A DNA stretch of 64,000 nt from Pictodentalium vernedei. Lineage: Eukaryota > Mollusca > Scaphopoda > Dentaliida > Dentaliidae. Below, piece by piece: positions 43,230-53,879 of the stretch. How positions within the stretch are numbered: position 1 is the stretch's first letter; each line of letters starts with the position of its first letter. The notes beneath the pieces are model-generated. The model ran no database searches. It saw only the letters and a list, made by a program, of their open reading frames with translations, and was not told the origin of the DNA. Where the stretch lies: positions 394,594,674-394,658,673 of the forward strand of contig CM062289.1 of NCBI GenBank assembly GCA_031216915.1, in the 5' to 3' direction. Made by a program: the position numbers and the translations under genes.

Positions 43230-44140
43230 CCACTCACTAATCAGTGTTGATTGGACTGTATTGGGAAAAGATTCGCCAATTAACATATTAATTTCTGTTC
43301 ACTAAATCCTTTTTTTGTACCTGATACATTTTGTTTGGGAATTTTGTATATCAGATAAAATCTTTTAACGGTGAAAATCGGTTTGGTAAATCCTGTTATT
43401 TTGTGATAAATTTGACCCAAAAATGAGAGTTTCGCCGATCACGTGCAACAGTGTGGCTCTTCCGTCAATTGGATCTACATTGCATGAAATATTCTGAAGT
43501 CATTGGAGACTGGCGAACAAATTAACTCAGTATTCAGTCTATTTTTCAACAGACACGGAAAGTTCAAGATTGCTTGTACATTTTTATTTTTGAACATCAA
43601 AGGAATTTACCTGCTTTTGTCAGGAGAATAACATCATAATCCACCCAAATGTCAAATTATAACACGATTTTTGTGACATATCTGGCAGCTATTTACAGCC
43701 TCGGAAATTCAGTGAAGTGGATTGTTGTCGAAACAGATCAGATCCACCCGCGCGTGCCTTTTTCCGGAGCTATTTTAAGACATGGCATCCAAATTCAACT
43801 CGGGACCTTTCCGATCGATAAAGCGTGTCGCCACGAAAACGAAATGACGCCATACCAGAAATAACATTACTTGAATTTATGGTTGCGAGAACAACACCGC
43901 AACATCTTATGGTAACTGGGGGAGATGGTGGTAGCAGCCTCGAAATCGCCGAGAACACCAGTTTTGCCATTCTTTGTGGGGGTGGGGAAGGGAAGGGAAA
44001 AAAATCGACCAAACTCGTTACTCACAACCCAACTCGGATGATGCAATGCATCATACTGATACTATGAGGATAATTAACACCCCCCCCTCCGAAATTCTTG
44101 AACTGAAACTGCAGGGAGCCACCTGTCTTTTCAGTTGTCT
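43230..44140. other. GC-richer unassigned DNA inside H9, possibly captured
   Basis: Less AT-rich than its surroundings. An ATG at 43781 starts MASKFNSGPFRSIKRVATK and stops after 21 codons. Overlapping frames on both strands (43649-43864 plus, 43770-44012 minus, 43825-44067 plus) are open but match nothing I know. It could be a captured promoter/first-exon fragment of a host gene or simply older DNA. Confidence 0.3.
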
Positions 44141-44141
44141 C

Positions 44142-44392
44142 TTAACCCTTTACCCAATGCGGGTAGCAGACGATACTTGCAAAATAAATTCTTGGATAAC
44201 ATTTAAAAATTTCAAATTTTTGTCTCAAAACATAGCTTTTGACCCCTCATTGGAATGACTCGAGATCATCGAGCTCGTTCCAATGAGAGGTCATAAGCTA
44301 TGTTTTTTTGGACAAAAATTTAAAACATAATAAAATTTGAATTTTGTATAGTGCTGGCCGAATTTGGCCGTTGACGTTGGGCAAAGGGCTAA
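44142..44392 (+). mobile_element. A17: TTAA MITE family A inside H9
   Basis: TTAACCCTTTACCCAATGC start, core region CTCGAGATCATCGAGCTCG, end GACGTTGGGCAAAGGGCTAA. Confidence 0.85.
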
Positions 44393-44394
44393 CA

Positions 44395-45023
44395 GAAAAA
44401 ATTTTGCAAGCAATTTAGTCAGTTCTTGAAAGTTGTTTTGACGAGTGGGAAATCCACCTGCAGATGTCACTTGCAGTAATTCATTACCTCCTCTACTTTG
44501 GAGGATGTGCATCTATAAACTGCCTAAACTGTGACTTCGGAGAATTTGGGAAAACCTGAATATATTACTGCTGGTTTAAGTAACAGGAATAAGAAGTGGA
44601 ATTGGTATTCTGTTGATTTACACGGAGACAAAAAGGAGTGAATATTTTGAGTAACAAGAACAAGAACGATACTTATTTTTCACTGAAGTTTATTTAGTTT
44701 ATTTAGACAAAAAACAACCTTTCTTTCTCTCACACACACAAACACAGCACAAAATGTCATCTTAGCACAATATCTATATACATGAATAATTATACAAGTA
44801 TTTACAGTCCTGTATAAAAACATTTAAACAAAATGACAGTCATAGCACATTTTAGGACACAAATGGAGTGGGGCGATGTGTGTCGGGGAGAGGGGGTGAA
44901 CACATTTTATTTACTGAAATACTCGTTCTATTCCATAATTTCCTTTAAAAAATACAGATGAACCGTTACGAGAATGAACGAGGACAAGATCATTTCGACG
45001 GAGACAATCCGACCTTCAGTTAT
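44395..45023. other. No recognised feature
   Basis: A CACACACAAACACA microsatellite lies near 44732. No coding signal. Confidence 0.4.
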
Positions 45024-45031
45024 ACGGGGGT

Positions 45032-46095
45032 TAGTGCTACCGCGGTTATCCGGATAACCGGTTAACCTGAGGTTAAAACTTTGACCAGTCAAGAAAATGT
45101 TTTAACCGGTTAACCTTACATTCACTATACTCACCGTATATGGCCGTGTATAAGTCGCACCCCAAACTCACACTTGGAATTCCTCCCTTTTGCCTAAAGC
45201 CCATGTATAAGTTGCAACCCCATTTTTAAATATATGCAGTCAAAAAGAATTAGTTTCAAGTTACGTTTTGCCAATTTGGGGCAGTTTGGGATGCAACGGA
45301 AATAGATAAGTTTTCACGAGTTACCACGTGGTGAATAAGATAAAAGAATAAAGGAAAATTATTATTAAAGATTTAAAAAATACTTGCATTTATTTGTTTT
45401 TCGTTGTTTGTTTGTCACCCCAATGTCCTCATCCCTGTCAAGAATATCCAATGCTCGTTTGTGACTGAAACTTCATAGTTTCAGAATCAGAGCACCATTT
45501 GTGCCGTAACCTGCACAGTTGTTGTGATTAAGTTGGTTTTTCCGGAACGCGAGAACGTTCTGAAAAAAACAATAAAAATACAACAAATGCGCAGGTTACA
45601 GCGCAAATTATTTTCAAATTGTTGTCCCACTTAAGCATTGTTGGTGCCATTGAAACTAACTTTACCTGGTGCACGTGTGCGTAATTTATAACCGGACATT
45701 ACACATCAGTGAATTGGAGTTCATTGAATAAATAAATACGTCTCTTCAGGTATTGCTGGGCATGCTGGCAAACATTTAATGTGTTATTATTTATTTTTTC
45801 GTTGTTATTTTGATGATTTTGTATTTTTTATGGCTTCATCCATATTGGTCCCACAAACCTGTTGATTTCCGGTACACGCACTGATGTAAACACATGGGTG
45901 ATTGAACAACAACGACTAAATAGAATACTTCTTTATTATTATTTATGGTCAATGTAAATAACATTGGCCGGCCCGATATAATAGTAACAGTTGAAGCAAG
46001 AACACACTACAAATATAGGTACCTTAAATGCGGTTAACCACTGTCAAACATGCTGGTTAACCGGTCATAAAAAAGTCTTAACCGCGGCAGCACTA
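45032..46095. mobile_element. hAT-type element, 1.06 kb, inside H9
   Basis: Ends TAGTGCTACCGCGGTTA and TAACCGCGGCAGCACTA are inverted. 8-bp duplication ACGGGGGT/ACAGGGGT (one mismatch) at 45024-45031 and 46096-46103. Subterminal AACCGGTTAACC repeats. No transposase frame. Confidence 0.87.
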
Positions 46096-47849
46096 ACAGG
46101 GGTGAATCCAAATCATATATCAGCAAAAATTTTATTTTAATATGAAAACAAATCGAAAATCTCACAAATTAACGATCGGATTTTTTCAATTCCTATATTA
46201 AACCGCAGTACAGAGTTCTGGAAATGAAAGATATGGCATTTGTATCTGAATATTTTATTAAATGTAGGTTTTAGAAATTTTCTAACTGAACAATATAATT
46301 GCTAATCAGGAACAGTCTCTGAAAGATTTTTCTCGTGAAAAATTAATTGGTTATGTAATCCTTCTCACGTGACTGCACTAAAACAGGTTTTCATACCCGG
46401 TCATTTCTGCACAAACGACAGGGTATTAACAAGTGCGGTTTTGTATGCAGTGTACACGTAATGTTAATGTTTGGTAGAGTTATGGCTCCTGTTTGTTTTT
46501 GGCCTCTGTTTCTGGCTAAGGTAAATTGTACCATAGCCTACAGGGTAAAGTGCTGCCCCATTTTTTTTTCAGTTCATTATTTTTCTGCGACCCAGTGCTT
46601 GCAGGGGAGGATGCATGACATTTTAACCTCAACATATCAATATATCCATTTTAATATGGATGACACAAGAATTATAGTGATTTTGGTTCCAGACCATTTA
46701 AAATTGTATCACCGCACCAATCGATTTCAAATTTTATTTGCTTATTACTAATGTCAAAATACAGGTCAAGTTCGATTTGGAGGTTCACTCTGACCATTCT
46801 TGCAAGAGTTATGCCTCTTTTTGAATTAAAAAATCACAAATTTCCCAATTTCAGCTTTATTCTTACTGTCCAGTGCCTATAGGGGAAGTGCTGCCCGATT
46901 TTTTTTAGTCCACTATTTCTGTACTGCCCAGTGCTTGCAGGGGAGGTTGCATGTCATTTTAAACTATAATATCAGTATAACCATATAAAGATGGATGCCA
47001 ATTTCAGCTTTATTCTTACTGGCCAGTGCCTATGGGAAGTGCTGTCCAATTTTTTTTAGTCCACTATTTCTGTGCTGCTCAGTGCTTGGTTGGGAGGTTG
47101 CATGTCATTTTAACCTACTACATATTGATATAACCATATAAATATGGATACCAATTTCAGCTTTATTCTTACTGGCCAGTGTCTTATAGGGGAAGTGCTG
47201 CCCAATTTGTTTTTTAGACAACTATCCCAATTTTTTCTAGTCCACTATTTCTGTACTGCCCAGTGTTTGAAGGGCAGATTTGCATGTCATTTTAACCTAC
47301 TACCGGTACATATCGATATATATAAATAGGGATGACACAAGAATCAAATTGTTTTTTTAATTCAGTTCATTCAAAGTTGTTTGAATGAACCAATTCTCTC
47401 AAACATTCAGAAGTTATTTATTTACATGCAAGTCTGACTTTGCTACCTTCAGGGGCATCAGCACACGCGTTAGCTTTGCTCTTGTTGGATTTTTACGATA
47501 ATTGGTCTGAAGTATCAGTATCAAGTGTAGATGTGCATGTGGTCAGGAATTTTTCGATGTGACAAATTTTGCATGGTTACGGCCCTTGGTAAAAGCAAAA
47601 TATCCATCACAAATGCTTGTCCACTTAACTACTCCTGCATTTTTCATTTGATTTTTACGAAATTTGGTGTGCAGTATGAGTATGATGTGTACAGAGTTGT
47701 AGCCCTTGTTGACTTTGAATTTACCAAAATTGCAGGTTTTTGGAAAGATATCTTTTCAGTTGCGATTAAAGAAATTAAGTGATATCTGGTGAGTGACATT
47801 ATTGGGTATGAATAGGTCGATAATGAGATTATTCCAATCATAACATAAA

Positions 47850-47906
47850 AGAGGGAGAGATATATGAATGTTGTTAAAAGAGGGAGAGATATATGAATGT
47901 TGTTAG
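47850..47906 (+). repeat. 29-bp direct duplication
   Basis: AAAGAGGGAGAGATATATGA with ATGTTGTT occurs twice in tandem. Confidence 0.75.
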
Positions 47907-47938
47907 ACTGTCTTGTTAATATTTTGGATGAAGTATTA

Positions 47939-47997
47939 TTTATTTATATTTATTTATTTATTGGTGTTTAAGGTCACATACTTATGCACAATGGCTA
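47939..47997 (-). mobile_element. Tail-only SINE/LINE insertion
   Basis: 59 bp consisting only of the shared 3' tail (ATTTATTGGTGTTTAAGGTC, ACTTATGCACAATGGCTA). Perfect 13-bp duplication GGATGAAGTATTA at 47926-47938 and 47998-48010. Confidence 0.88.
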
Positions 47998-48049
47998 GGA
48001 TGAAGTATTAAAGTGACATATTTAGAAAAAAGATTTTCAAATTTCAAGA

Positions 48050-48125
48050 ATATTTAAGGCTCCACAAAGTAGATCAGTTTCTCAAGCCATTCTTTTGTAA
48101 TATTACATGTGAGCGGGCAGTTTTT
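48050..48125 (-). mobile_element. Q-family end fragment
   Basis: AAGGCTCCACAAAGTAGATC, TTTCTCAAGCCATTC, ATTACATGTGAGCGGGC: the terminal part of Q, cut by H15. Confidence 0.55.
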
Positions 48126-48875
48126 AGCTCACCTTGACAAAGTCAAGCTGAGCTAATCCCATCGCTCTCCATCCATCCATCAGCCTGTCTGTCTGTCCGT
48201 TGTCCGTCAACACCATGTTTTGGTCTTCTCCTCCCAATTCAAGTGAAAGTTTGTGTGAGTGATGGTCCCGAAGCGACATTGCATTTTTGTTCCAACGCAA
48301 CATGCTCAGCCCCATAGGGAGGTGGTAGGGGAAAATGCTCCAAAATATTTGTTAAATCTTCTCATGAACCATTGGGTACAATGACTTGATATCTGTTATG
48401 GAGCTTCCTTTTGAGGTGTAGATTCAAGTTTGTTCAAAGAAGTTCATGAAGCAATATTTGGGTTTGTAATGGAAGGGGTAAGATTTGTGGCCCCGCCCAA
48501 AATTTCTATTTTCTGAACCGATGATCCGATTTGAACCAAATTTGGTATGTGGTATTATTGGATCATAGGCACTTGATTCGTACAAAAAAACATTCCTGCA
48601 TCCTCATGGGAACCCCAGGAGCTGAAAATAGAAATATTTTCAAATGCCCAAACTTCCCAAACCACACGGAACAGACAACTGTTATTTGGTATCCGGTAGA
48701 ATTGAATGGTAAAAAAAATTTCCATCGGTTGTGTTAGGGTGTTCTGTAGAGGGCATTGAAAAAATGCTGAGTCAGTATATTTGCAAAAATTTTAAAAAAT
48801 CTTTTCTCTAGAACCAATCATCAGAATCTTTTCCATAGGGGGGTCAGATTCAAGTTTGTTAAAATAAAGCTCATT
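48126..48875 (+). mobile_element. H15: pearl-like element, AGCTCACC subfamily, 3' truncated
   Basis: Left TTAGCTCACCTTGACAAAGTC hairpin with CAAGCTGAGCTAA, CTGTCTGTCTGTCCG, and body phrases as in H2 (CCCCGCCCAAAATTTCTATT). Ends abruptly at SINE S6. Confidence 0.7.
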
Positions 48876-48879
48876 GGTT

Positions 48880-49127
48880 TATATTGGACTTCTATGCTAG
48901 AGGTCCCGAGTTCGATCCCCGTCCGGGACGACATGTGTTGTGTCCTTGGGTTGCTTACATGGGGGCATGTCGATGGTGCACATATCTTCAACTGCTGTAA
49001 CCCTGCTTGAGTGGAGCTTGACAGAGTTAGAATGTTGAGGAGCTGACAGTTGCTTCCTCCATCCATAAAACTGTCACGGTTATAATTAGCCATTGTGCAT
49101 AAGTATGTGTCCTTAAACACCAATAAA
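48880..49127 (+). mobile_element. SINE S6, internally shortened
   Basis: B-box-like GAGTTCGATCCCCG, TTGTGTCCTTGGG, then a jump to GCTTACATGGGGGCATGTCG. Tail ATTAGCCATTGTGCATAAGT then AATAAATAATA. Confidence 0.75.
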
Positions 49128-49229
49128 TAATACTGGACAGGCTTTTTCGGAGGTCTCATCGTTCTTTTGTTGGTATAAACTCTGGTCGAAACATAACTTT
49201 TGAGGTATGCGAAGACTGACATGTGACTA

Positions 49230-49728
49230 ACGTTTGTTGGAAGCTGGCAACAGACAGTCCGCAGTCACTCAAATTCTCAACGTTACTCAATCGGTGATTA
49301 GTAGGTTGTAGTCACACTAATGTCAGAAGGCAATGTTGATGACAGACGTCGGTCAGGTCGTCCAAGGGTTACAACTGCTAATCGGGATCTTTTCATCCGA
49401 ACCACAGCATTACTTAACTGCCATCAAAGTGCCTCAGAAATTGGACAGCAGTTGCACCGAGTGACAGATGTGCGAGTCAGTGGTCAGACTATCTGAAATC
49501 GCTTACACAGCTGGAATTTTGACGCTCGGTGACTTCGAATAATTCCATGTTTGACTGAACGTCACATCGGAGCAAGGCACAATTGGTGTGGAGCAACGTC
49601 ATGTTTTCTGATGAATGCAGGAAGAATGGAATAACATCAGTCAAACTGATATTGGACGTTTTGGTGAGGAGTATGCCACATCGGATCCGCATTGTCTCAC
49701 AAACCGAGGAGGATTTACAAGGTATTGA
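49230..49728 (+). pseudogene. Tc1/mariner transposase remnant, internally deleted
   Basis: Frame fragments in order: LEAGNRQSAVTQILNVTQSV (first helix-turn-helix), then after a frameshift RRSGRPRVTTANRD and IGQQLHRVTDVRVSGQTI (second helix-turn-helix with GRPR), LTERHIGARHNW, and SNVMFSDE, which holds the first catalytic aspartate. It then runs directly into EEWNNISQTDIGR and RGGFTRY, the family C-terminus. The middle of the catalytic domain, with the second D and the E, is missing, and several frameshifts and stops are present. A full-length family member would be about 340 residues. No terminal inverted repeats were found. Confidence 0.85.
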
Positions 49729-49936
49729 GGTCTTGGACTGAATGTGGTAAATTCTATAACTGTCCATGTCTTCTACAGCTCAGTGTGTGGAATGTGTGCT
49801 TGTCAGATACCCAACTATCGCTGAAATCATTCACCAGATGTCACTGCAATGCCTCAACTGTCTTTTTGATGAAAATATAAATATATTTTATCAAATATCT
49901 CACTTTTATCATATATCCCCTACTTTTTTTTAATAG

Positions 49937-50148
49937 TTAACCCTCTTCAGATGGATTTCAAAATACCAAAATTTGATGGAGAAAATTTTCCCATGATACA
50001 CTGTCAATGAGCTCTTCAGCTGGTAGGATGCATTCATCTTGACAGGCAGCCAACAATAATGTAGAAACACTGTTAGGTAATCTGTAGCCATGAAAATGTA
50101 TAAATGGTAGTTAATAAAAAAAAATTATTCTGAGATCAGAAGGGTTAA
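49937..50148. mobile_element. D3: TTAA element of family D
   Basis: TTAACCCTCTTCAGATGG start and TGAGATCAGAAGGGTTAA end. Internally GGCAGCCAACAATAATGTAG matches 42020-42040. No core palindrome is evident. Confidence 0.65.
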
Positions 50149-50149
50149 A

Positions 50150-50725
50150 TTCCTGGTGCATCATGTGAAAAATACTTATGCTGGGAATATTGATGCCAGA
50201 AGAGCTAGGGAAACTTTTCATCAAATTACAAATTTTTTAACGGCAAATGTGATCGCCAGAAATGAATAAATGTGGATCCGAGATTAGTAATTGATAAAGG
50301 CATACGGTTAATATTTGAATCTGCCCTCCATAGACAATGGGACCTCGAATTATTTATAATAAATCGGATAATTGTCGCTCGGAAACCTCATTTCACTGTG
50401 CACTTTCTTGTCCGACTAAATGTTTTTCGGCCTTCTCTGCGACTTCTCCCAGATATCACGAACAACTCAAGAACACCCAATGGTCATGTAATACCCCACT
50501 GTAAAGCTTATTCATTCCCCTTTCCACTGATAGTGGGTATTGTTGGATACATTGTGTGAATCAAATTTGAGGGGGGAAAAACGAAGATGAGTGCTATCGT
50601 TTTCAAAAAGCGAGTTGTTTACCTTGTTAATATTTATATACCATTACAGGGGCACGTCAGCATGGATTCAAAAATGGTATCAAATATCATTTTTCTTTCG
50701 ATTTCCCAGCTTGTGCCGAGTACCT
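50150..50725. other. No recognised feature
   Basis: The plus-strand frame 50272-50559 (95 codons) is open but shows no recognisable domain. Confidence 0.35.
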
Positions 50726-50727
50726 GT

Positions 50728-51000
50728 GTGATATTTTACCCAAGTTAAAAAATTTGATGAATTTGTCCCTTGAGTCCAAGAAGGCTTTGCAATGCTTTAG
50801 CCTTGGACTCAAGGGATGAAATACACCATCACCCATGCTATTCTGTAGATTATGAGGCCTAAAACTTGAACCAAGAACATGAACTTTTGATGGCAAAGAA
50901 GTAATTACTGAAATAAAAAATAAAATAAAAAAACACTCGCCCGCATGCAATTTTACAAATAATGGCCTGAGAAACAGAAGATTTACTTTGTGTGGCCTAA
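50728..51000 (+). mobile_element. Q2: palindromic Q element
   Basis: TGATATTTTACCCAAGTTAA, TTTGTCCCTTGAGTCCAAGA, core, GGATGAAATACACCATCACC, AATGGCCTGAGAAACAGAAG, ACTTTGTGTGGCC. Confidence 0.75.
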
Positions 51001-51075
51001 ATGGTTTAAATTTTCACCAAAATTTTAAGTAAGTTTAATATGCAATTAACCAAGTTTATATTGAACAGTTTCGAA

Positions 51076-51323
51076 TTATCCCCTTACCCAATGCAGACTG
51101 TATCAAAATTTATTATTTTAAATATCATTTTTTCAAATTTTTCAAAAAATTCATTTAAACCATATAATGTGACCCCTCGTTGGAATGAGCTTGACGAGCT
51201 CATTCCAACGAGGGGTCAAATGATATGGTTTTGTTGAAATTGTTTGAAAAATAATATTTTTTCAACTGCTGAATTTGCATATTACGCGGACGGATGCGGG
51301 CGATTCGTTAGGTAAAGGGTTAC
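51076..51323 (+). mobile_element. B7: TTAA MITE family B
   Basis: CCCCTTACCCAATGCAGACT start, core GGAATGAGCTTGACGAGCTC, end GTTAGGTAAAGGGTTA. Confidence 0.85.
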
Positions 51324-51526
51324 ATATCATTTTTTAAAATTTTAAAAAAAATTTTAACAAAACCATATCATGTGACCCCTCGTTGGAACGGGCTTGACGA
51401 GCTCGTTCCAATGAGGGGTCACATGATATGGTTTTGTTGAAATTTTTGGAAAAATAGTATTTTTTCAAGTGCTGAATTTGCATTTTATGCGGGGGGTTGC
51501 GGCTGATTCGTTGGGTAAAGGGTTAA
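51321..51526 (+). mobile_element. B8: second B copy in tandem, left arm missing
   Basis: Begins at ATATCATTTTTTAAAATTT directly after B7. Core GGAACGGGCTTGACGAGCTC, end TTGGGTAAAGGGTTAA. Confidence 0.85.
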
Positions 51527-51582
51527 GTGGGAACAACACTATTTCAACTTTTGTCTATCTCCAACTGTGAATGAAGATTAAA

Positions 51583-51960
51583 TCAATTCAGTGCTCTTGT
51601 TGGAGTCATAACTTTCCCAATATATGTATACTTCATACTGACTTTCAAATTTTTAAGTGCTTCCTTCTCTTTAGGAAACATATACTTTACTATCAATGTT
51701 ACCATCACTGATTCTGCATGCTTGGTTGCATCCATGAATAACAAACCATCCGAGTGAGCTGATTTCACCAAAATGTCTGAACCATCTGCCAGCCGGAAAA
51801 AGTTTTGTGGAACTCTTGTATCTTTGATACAGCTTTTACAATTCCATTAAAATTTTGGCGTGCAAAACTGATTACTTAATCATCTTAAAACTCTACTTTT
51901 GCTACCAGTGGAGATGATGAGCTGTCATCTATCTTATCAACTTGATTTGTAACAAACTTC
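51583..51960 (-). pseudogene. Decayed coding-like region, unidentified
   Basis: Minus-strand fragments in two frames: KFVTNQVDKIDDSS, FARQNFNGIVKAVSKIQEFH, then FFRLADGSDILVKSAHSDGL, LLFMDATKHAESVMV and KEKEALKNLKVSMK. They are separated by stops and a frameshift, and the last ends at a stop (51583). The composition looks protein-coding rather than random. Family unknown; an old transposon protein or host pseudogene are both possible. Confidence 0.35.
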
Positions 51961-52328
51961 AGTCTGTCAAAAGTAGTGTTAAATGTTTTTTTACGAGATG
52001 CGGACTGTAACCTACGGAAGAAAGCACAGAGATTTCTTAAGGCCAAGACTTCTTATAGAAAGGAAGGCTTTCGAATGGATTGTAAAAGATGGGGTTTTGG
52101 ATTTTTCTGTGATCATAAGCTTAACATCATGGTTCAAAATTTTGAGATGGATTATGTGTTCTGTCATTTCCTTATGACTGAGATTGGTAACGATTTTTTT
52201 TTTTTAATTTATTTGTTTATAAAATACAATAGCATGGAATGAGAATGATATCAGTTGAAAATATCAATATATGTTAGTCTTTATGTGTAGTTTTGTTAGT
52301 TTCATCACTATCAAGGAAGTTTTGTCAT

Positions 52329-52454
52329 TCAGTGGAACCCTGTTCGTGGAATATCCAATTAGCTAGTGAGAATTATTCATTTAACAGGAGTATTCAATTA
52401 ACAGGGATTTGGTCACTCTCCTGTATTCTGAAGATAGACTGAGCATTTATTCTT
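52329..52454 (-). mobile_element. P11: P MITE fragment
   Basis: CAGTGGAACCCTGTTCGTGG, CATTTAACAGGAGTATTCAA, GATTTGGTCACTCTCCTGTA, GAGCATTTATTCTT, then a SINE. Confidence 0.6.
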
Positions 52455-52812
52455 TATTTCTTTCATGGGGTTTAAAGATGCTTTTGACAGCCAGGAACAC
52501 CTCAAGATGGAGGGTTTACAGGTAGAGGAAGCAATAGTACCTAGGCAGAACCACTGAGCAATGACAAGAAACTGTCAGAATCCCCAACGTGTGCAGGGTT
52601 AGCTGGTTAGCATTGGTTGAAGACAAGTGCACCATTAACGTGCTGGGCACAGTTTACAATACTCAGCACCACCGAGCCCCCCTCCCCTCCTCCCCATGGG
52701 CAAGTGAGTTTAAGTGCCTTTCCCAAGGGTTCAGTGCAGTTATCCCTGGTGGGGATGAACTGTGGACCTTTTGGTTTGATCTGGTTTGATTTCCAGTGCC
52801 GTAACCTAACCT
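52455..52812 (-). mobile_element. SINE S7
   Basis: ATTTCTTTCATGGGGTTTAA tail side, GGTTGAAGACAAGTGCACCA, CCTTTTGGTTTGATCTGG in place of the B box, GTGCCGTAACC head. The most diverged full-length copy. Confidence 0.72.
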
Positions 52813-52919
52813 AGCCTCAAGGAAACATACCTGAAGCAATTGTCCAGATAGTTGGCAATAGTTCCTCAGATGGCCAAGTGACAACCATAGCATGGCCAAC
52901 CCATCAATTATAATTACAT

Positions 52920-52982
52920 TCTATGCCACACCATAGACCTACCTGGGCTTAGAGCCCAGGTAGGCCAAGGGTGTGGCATAGA
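52920..52982. repeat. Hairpin of about 60 bp
   Basis: TTCTATGCCACACC and CTACCTGGGC pair with GCCCAGGTAG and GGTGTGGCATAGAA. Confidence 0.8.
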
Positions 52983-53019
52983 AATTAAGGTAATTGTAGT
53001 AATTTTTTGAAAGTGAATT

Positions 53020-53384
53020 GGGGCGCGGTGGCATTAAGGTAACCTGTTCTCATCAGATCACCAAAGTTAAGCAACGTCGAGCCTGGTTAGTCCATGGATG
53101 GGTGACCCTCTGAGCAATCGATTCGGATTCTCGCATTGTGTCCTTGGGCAAGTCACTTACCCCCGATTGTCCACATGGAGGCATGATGTCGCTGTGTACT
53201 AAGGCATACTGCATGTCGATGGTGCGCATGTCTTCAACCAGTCTAACCCTGCCTGTGCTGCAGTGCGGAGTTACGATGTTAGCGAACTGGCAGCTGCTCT
53301 GCGGTTCTCTTCAGGTACTCTTCTTCCACCCGTAAAACAATATAACCTTGACTGTTAAAGTGTCATTAAACCCTAATAAATAAA
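53020..53384 (+). mobile_element. SINE S8 with a 5S rRNA-derived head
   Basis: Starts GGGCGCGGTGGC like the tRNA-type copies. It then has TCTCATCAGATCACCAAAG, TTAAGCAACGTCGAGCCTGG and TTAGTCCATGGATGGGTGAC, which follow the internal promoter region (A box, IE, C box) of animal 5S rRNA. After that come the common body (TTGTGTCCTTGGGCAAGTCA) and the AATAAATAAAT tail. The 14-bp duplication TTTGAAAGTGAATT at 53006-53019 and 53385-53398 shows it moved as one unit. Confidence 0.92.
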
Positions 53385-53516
53385 TTTGAAAGTGAATTCC
53401 AAAAATGAAAACATATTCTGTTTTCAATTAATAGCTTGATTCTCATGTTTACCTTGTGACAGTCATTTGCTTAAATCAGTTCTCATTCTCGCATAATTTT
53501 ATTAATCCCTGAATGA

Positions 53517-53862
53517 TTTATTTATTTATTGGTGTTTAAGGTCACATACTTATGCACAATGGCTAATCGTGACCGTGACAGTTTTACGGGTGGAGGAAGC
53601 CGGAGTACCCGGAGAGAACCACCGAGCAATGACGAGCAGCTGTCAGCTCTCCAACATCGTAACTCTGAACTCTGCACCGCAGCACAGGCAGGGTTAGATT
53701 GGTTGAAGACATGAGCACCATCGATGTACAGCATGCCTCAGTACACAGCGTCATCGTGCCCCCATGTAGGCAATCGGGGTGAAGTGTCTTGCCCAAGGAC
53801 ACAACGCAGTTGCCGCAGGTGGGATTCGAACCGAGGACCTCTCGGCTTGCAGCCTGCACCTC
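53517..53862 (-). mobile_element. SINE S9, tRNA type, head truncated
   Basis: Reversed copy of S1 type ending at TGCAGCCTGCACCTC. The first part of the tRNA head is missing. Perfect 14-bp duplication TAATCCCTGAATGA at 53503-53516 and 53863-53876. Confidence 0.92.
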
Positions 53863-53879
53863 TAATCCCTGAATGAAGC

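Larger units (their letters stand above)
42955..47486 (+). mobile_element. H9: 4.5-kb pearl/HINE-like insertion
   Basis: Left hairpin ATGCCCCCGAAAAATTTCGA with GGGGGTATATAGTC, then CCATCCATCCGTCCGTCC. At the right is a tandem core (46460-47345, about four units of roughly 160 bp with TCCAGTGCCTATAGGGGAAG), the inverse motif GGGGCAT at 47452-47458, and the end GCTCTTGTT. The host array gives the empty site. The interior also holds A17, a hAT element and about 0.9 kb of unassigned GC-richer DNA. Confidence 0.7.
42225..47745 (+). mobile_element. H8: pearl-like tandem array, split by H9
   Basis: Units of about 160 bp with CAAATTTTGCGTGGTTACAG, AAATTTCCATCACAAAGGC and CTTGGTCTGAAGTATCAGTA. They run 42225-42954 and resume at 47487 (GGATTTTTACGATAATTGG). 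The junction is in the CTACATTTTTCATTGGATTT segment of the unit. Confidence 0.78.

Noticed and set aside
43649..43864. Independent gene encoding a 71-residue protein
   Set aside because: No recognisable domain, overlapped by open frames on the other strand in GC-richer DNA. Kept only as part of the unassigned cargo of H9.
48821..49222. 133-codon minus-strand frame
   Set aside because: It spans SINE S6 and adjacent repeat sequence.
53040..53115. 5S rRNA gene
   Set aside because: Only the internal promoter part is present, fused to a SINE body and flanked by a 14-bp duplication.
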